From positions 3,578,735 through 3,642,734 of the forward strand of contig NZ_LN851186.1 in assembly GCF_001243895.1 (NCBI RefSeq): a stretch of DNA of 64,000 bases, in the 5' to 3' direction. The notes under the pieces were generated by a model. It ran no database searches, was not told the DNA's origin, and saw nothing but the letters and a program-made list of their open reading frames with translations. Both the position numbers and the translations under genes were made by a program. This DNA comes from Bacillus testis (lineage in GTDB: Bacteria; Bacillota; Bacilli; Bacillales; DSM-1321). Shown here in pieces: positions 62,417 through 64,000 of the stretch. Every line of letters starts with the position of its first letter. Position 1 is the first letter of the stretch.

Positions 62417-63316
62417 TTAAGTTAAAAATAAACCCAATGACAATAATAATCCGAATACTGTATTGGTTTGTGCGGTCGATTTCATAGCTGTGCCCATTTT
62501 CATCTTCACGCCTTCGCTTAAGAAACCTTTCACCGCTTTGACCGGTATCGGAATGCTGAGGAATACAAATAGCGTCCAAGGGCTGACCACGCTGGTGAAC
62601 ACTAAAGCAAGAACCCACAGATAAGCGAGTACAAAAGAAACAGCCAATACATAGACGGCATTTCTTCTTCCAATCAGGATGGCCAATGTTTTTCTTCCTC
62701 CGAGTGTATCTTCCTCAATATCGCGGATATTGTTCGATAAATTGATCGCACCCACCAATATGGCAATTGGAAGCGATAAAAGGATGCTTTGTACGTTGAC
62801 GAAACCTGTCTGCAAGTAAAAAGCAATCAGGATGAACATAGATCCCATGCACAATCCGGAGAACAATTCCCCAAATGGTGTATAGGCGATTGGAAGCGGT
62901 CCGCCAGTGTATAAGTAGCCGATGGCCATTCCGATCAATCCGATCAATGCAAGCCACCAAGTTGTGCTTGCGCAAATATACACGCCGATCAACAAGGCGA
63001 TCGCATAGCAAACAAGCGCCATCTGCATGACAGTCCGCGGCTTCATGCCTTCGCGGACAATGGCGCCGCCGATGCCGACGGAATGTTCCGTATCAAGCCC
63101 TCTTTTAAAATCGTAATATTCATTAAATAGATTGGTAGCAATCTGGATAAATAAACAAGCAAACATCATGGCAATAAATAATCCAATGTCAATCTTACTA
63201 TAAGATTTTGCTGCCGCCGTCCCGATCAAAACCGGCACAAACGAAGCAGTTAAAGTATGAGGCCTAGTTAACTTCCATAAAAGAGCAAGCTTCTTTTTTG
63301 TAAAATGTCTTTTCAT
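62417..63316 (-). CDS. menA: 1,4-dihydroxy-2-naphthoate polyprenyltransferase
   Basis: UbiA-family integral membrane enzyme of menaquinone synthesis, 299 residues with about eight or nine helices. First Asp-rich motif in TNLFNEYYDFKRGLD near residue 65, second in NNIRDIEEDTLGGRKT near 190. ATG 63316 with GGGGAGGG upstream. Supplies the quinone of the respiratory chain. Confidence 0.96.
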   Translation of the reverse strand: MKRHFTKKKLALLWKLTRPHTLTASFVPVLIGTAAAKSYSKIDIGLFIAMMFACLFIQIATNLFNEYYDFKRGLDTEHSVGIGGAIVREGMKPRTVMQMALVCYAIALLIGVYICASTTWWLALIGLIGMAIGYLYTGGPLPIAYTPFGELFSGLCMGSMFILIAFYLQTGFVNVQSILLSLPIAILVGAINLSNNIRDIEEDTLGGRKTLAILIGRRNAVYVLAVSFVLAYLWVLALVFTSVVSPWTLFVFLSIPIPVKAVKGFLSEGVKMKMGTAMKSTAQTNTVFGLLLSLGLFLT

Positions 63317-63446
63317 ATAATCTACCCTCCCCAAAAAGATAATCTCGCACAAAATAATACCATATTGCAGCTGCTTTGAGTTGAATATTGTCGAAAAATA
63401 TCAATCATTCACCCTATTGCTTTTATCCACCTAGGCTGCGGGATGC

Positions 63447-63704
63447 TCATATCACCCAAACATAAATGAAGAAAAAGGCACCTCCGCCCATTACCGCCAT
63501 CAACAAAAACAAAATGAAATAGATGGGATGGCTGCGACGCTCTCTGATCGAAGACACTACCATTAACAACGTCACAATGATAGAAATTGGCATATAAAGA
63601 ACATCCACCCAATACCGGGGCATCTGTCCATACACTTGATTCAAAATCAAAAATCCGTGCAAGGCTGCCAGAAAGAAACTAATAAGAGATAACATCAAAG
63701 GCAT
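63447..63704 (-). CDS. Small membrane protein of unknown function
   Basis: About 85 residues with three membrane segments (about 4-24, 36-52, 60-84) and a charged loop SSIRERRSHP. ATG 63704 has GGAAGG upstream; TTG 63734 with GAGGTG upstream is an equally possible start giving 95 residues. No family recognised. Confidence 0.7.
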   Translation of the reverse strand: MPLMLSLISFFLAALHGFLILNQVYGQMPRYWVDVLYMPISIIVTLLMVVSSIRERRSHPIYFILFLLMAVMGGGAFFFIYVWVI

Positions 63705-63928
63705 GGTTCGCTTTCCTTCCACCCTTTTCGCCAATTTTCAACACCTCGCTTAACAGCACAAGTATACCATTTCTCTGCCATCAGTATATAAGGGGATGAA
63801 CTGCGGATGACTTCTTTTTGCCGGCATCTGCAATCGGCAGGAAAAAAATAGATGTTATGAATGGCGTGTGCCGGGTACATGTACAGAATGTCACTCAACA
63901 AATAGTGAATCAGTTAAGGAGTGGTACT

Positions 63929-64000
63929 GTGTTTGGATGGGATGACGTATTTAAATTTATCATTTCTTTTTTTGTGATCTTCCCGATTGTGACGATTATT
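63929..64000 (+). CDS. Membrane protein, 5' end only (cut by window edge)
   Basis: GTG 63929 has AAGGAG 7 bases upstream and opens a frame to the window edge: FGWDDVFKFIISFFVIFPIV, a strongly hydrophobic first helix. Only 24 codons are visible, so the family cannot be set; a membrane protein is likely. Confidence 0.6.
   Translation, partial: MFGWDDVFKFIISFFVIFPIVTII

Overview
The window is chromosomal DNA of a spore-forming member of the Bacillaceae. Evidence is the gene content and order: secG-est-rnr, sigL-cggR-gapA-pgk-tpiA-gpmI-eno, tRNA-Arg next to clpP, yvcI-rapZ-glmR-whiA-crh, trxB, hisZGDBHAFI, hprK-lgt-ppaX-yvoF, nagA-nagB-nagR, yvlABC-type genes and csbA-uvrB-uvrA all follow the arrangement known from Bacillus subtilis and relatives. 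AGGAGG ribosome binding sites, several TTG and GTG starts, CtsR, CggR, cre, NagR and LexA-like sites and a T-box leader fit a low-GC Gram-positive host. The species cannot be fixed from the sequence alone.

Layout. 1-5 kb (minus strand): 3' truncated rnr, a carboxylesterase, then an accessory insertion (orphan OmpR-type regulator, membrane-anchored di-heme cytochrome c, and the decayed C-terminus of a second copy of that cytochrome), then secG. 5-11.7 kb: scattered small genes (membrane protein, DUF2164 protein, YebC-type translation factor, DinB-like protein, HAD phosphatase, manA, two unknowns). 11.8-20.8 kb: the lower-glycolysis operon with its repressor CggR, operator and promoter, a glutaredoxin-like gene and sigma-54 with a cre site. 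21-22 kb: tRNA-Arg(CCG) and CtsR-controlled clpP. 22.2-28.8 kb: crh, whiA, glmR, rapZ, yvcI, trxB and a TPR protein. 29-35.4 kb: a tightly overlapping eight-gene histidine operon. 35.8-36.4 kb: a small plus-strand insert with a frameshifted gene. 36.5-39.6 kb: yvoF, ppaX, lgt, hprK. 40-42.7 kb: the N-acetylglucosamine operon. 42.9-45.8 kb: a CwlC-like amidase, yvlABC-type envelope genes and a small protein. 45.9-51.2 kb: uvrA, uvrB, csbA. 51.3-55.5 kb: a two-component system and a CadA-type metal ATPase. 55.8-57.8 kb: argS under a T-box. 58-64 kb: PHP-type histidinol phosphatase, an RsbR-like stressosome protein, a Csp3-like copper-storage protein, a MarR regulator with a palindromic site, an MBL-fold hydrolase, menA and two membrane proteins.

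How it works together. Carbon flow is the dominant theme: CggR controls triose-phosphate glycolysis, HprK and Crh form the serine-phosphorylation arm of catabolite control, a cre site lies before sigL, NagA/NagB feed amino-sugar carbon into fructose-6-phosphate, and GlmR and RapZ adjust envelope metabolism. The histidine operon lacks histidinol phosphatase, and a PHP-family enzyme of that type is encoded 23 kb away. Most of the window is well-known core genome. No clearly new multi-gene system was found; the less ordinary items are the cytochrome/regulator insertion with its pseudogene copy, the A7-tract frameshifted gene, the argS T-box, a dispersed hairpin repeat, and several uncharacterised inverted repeats.
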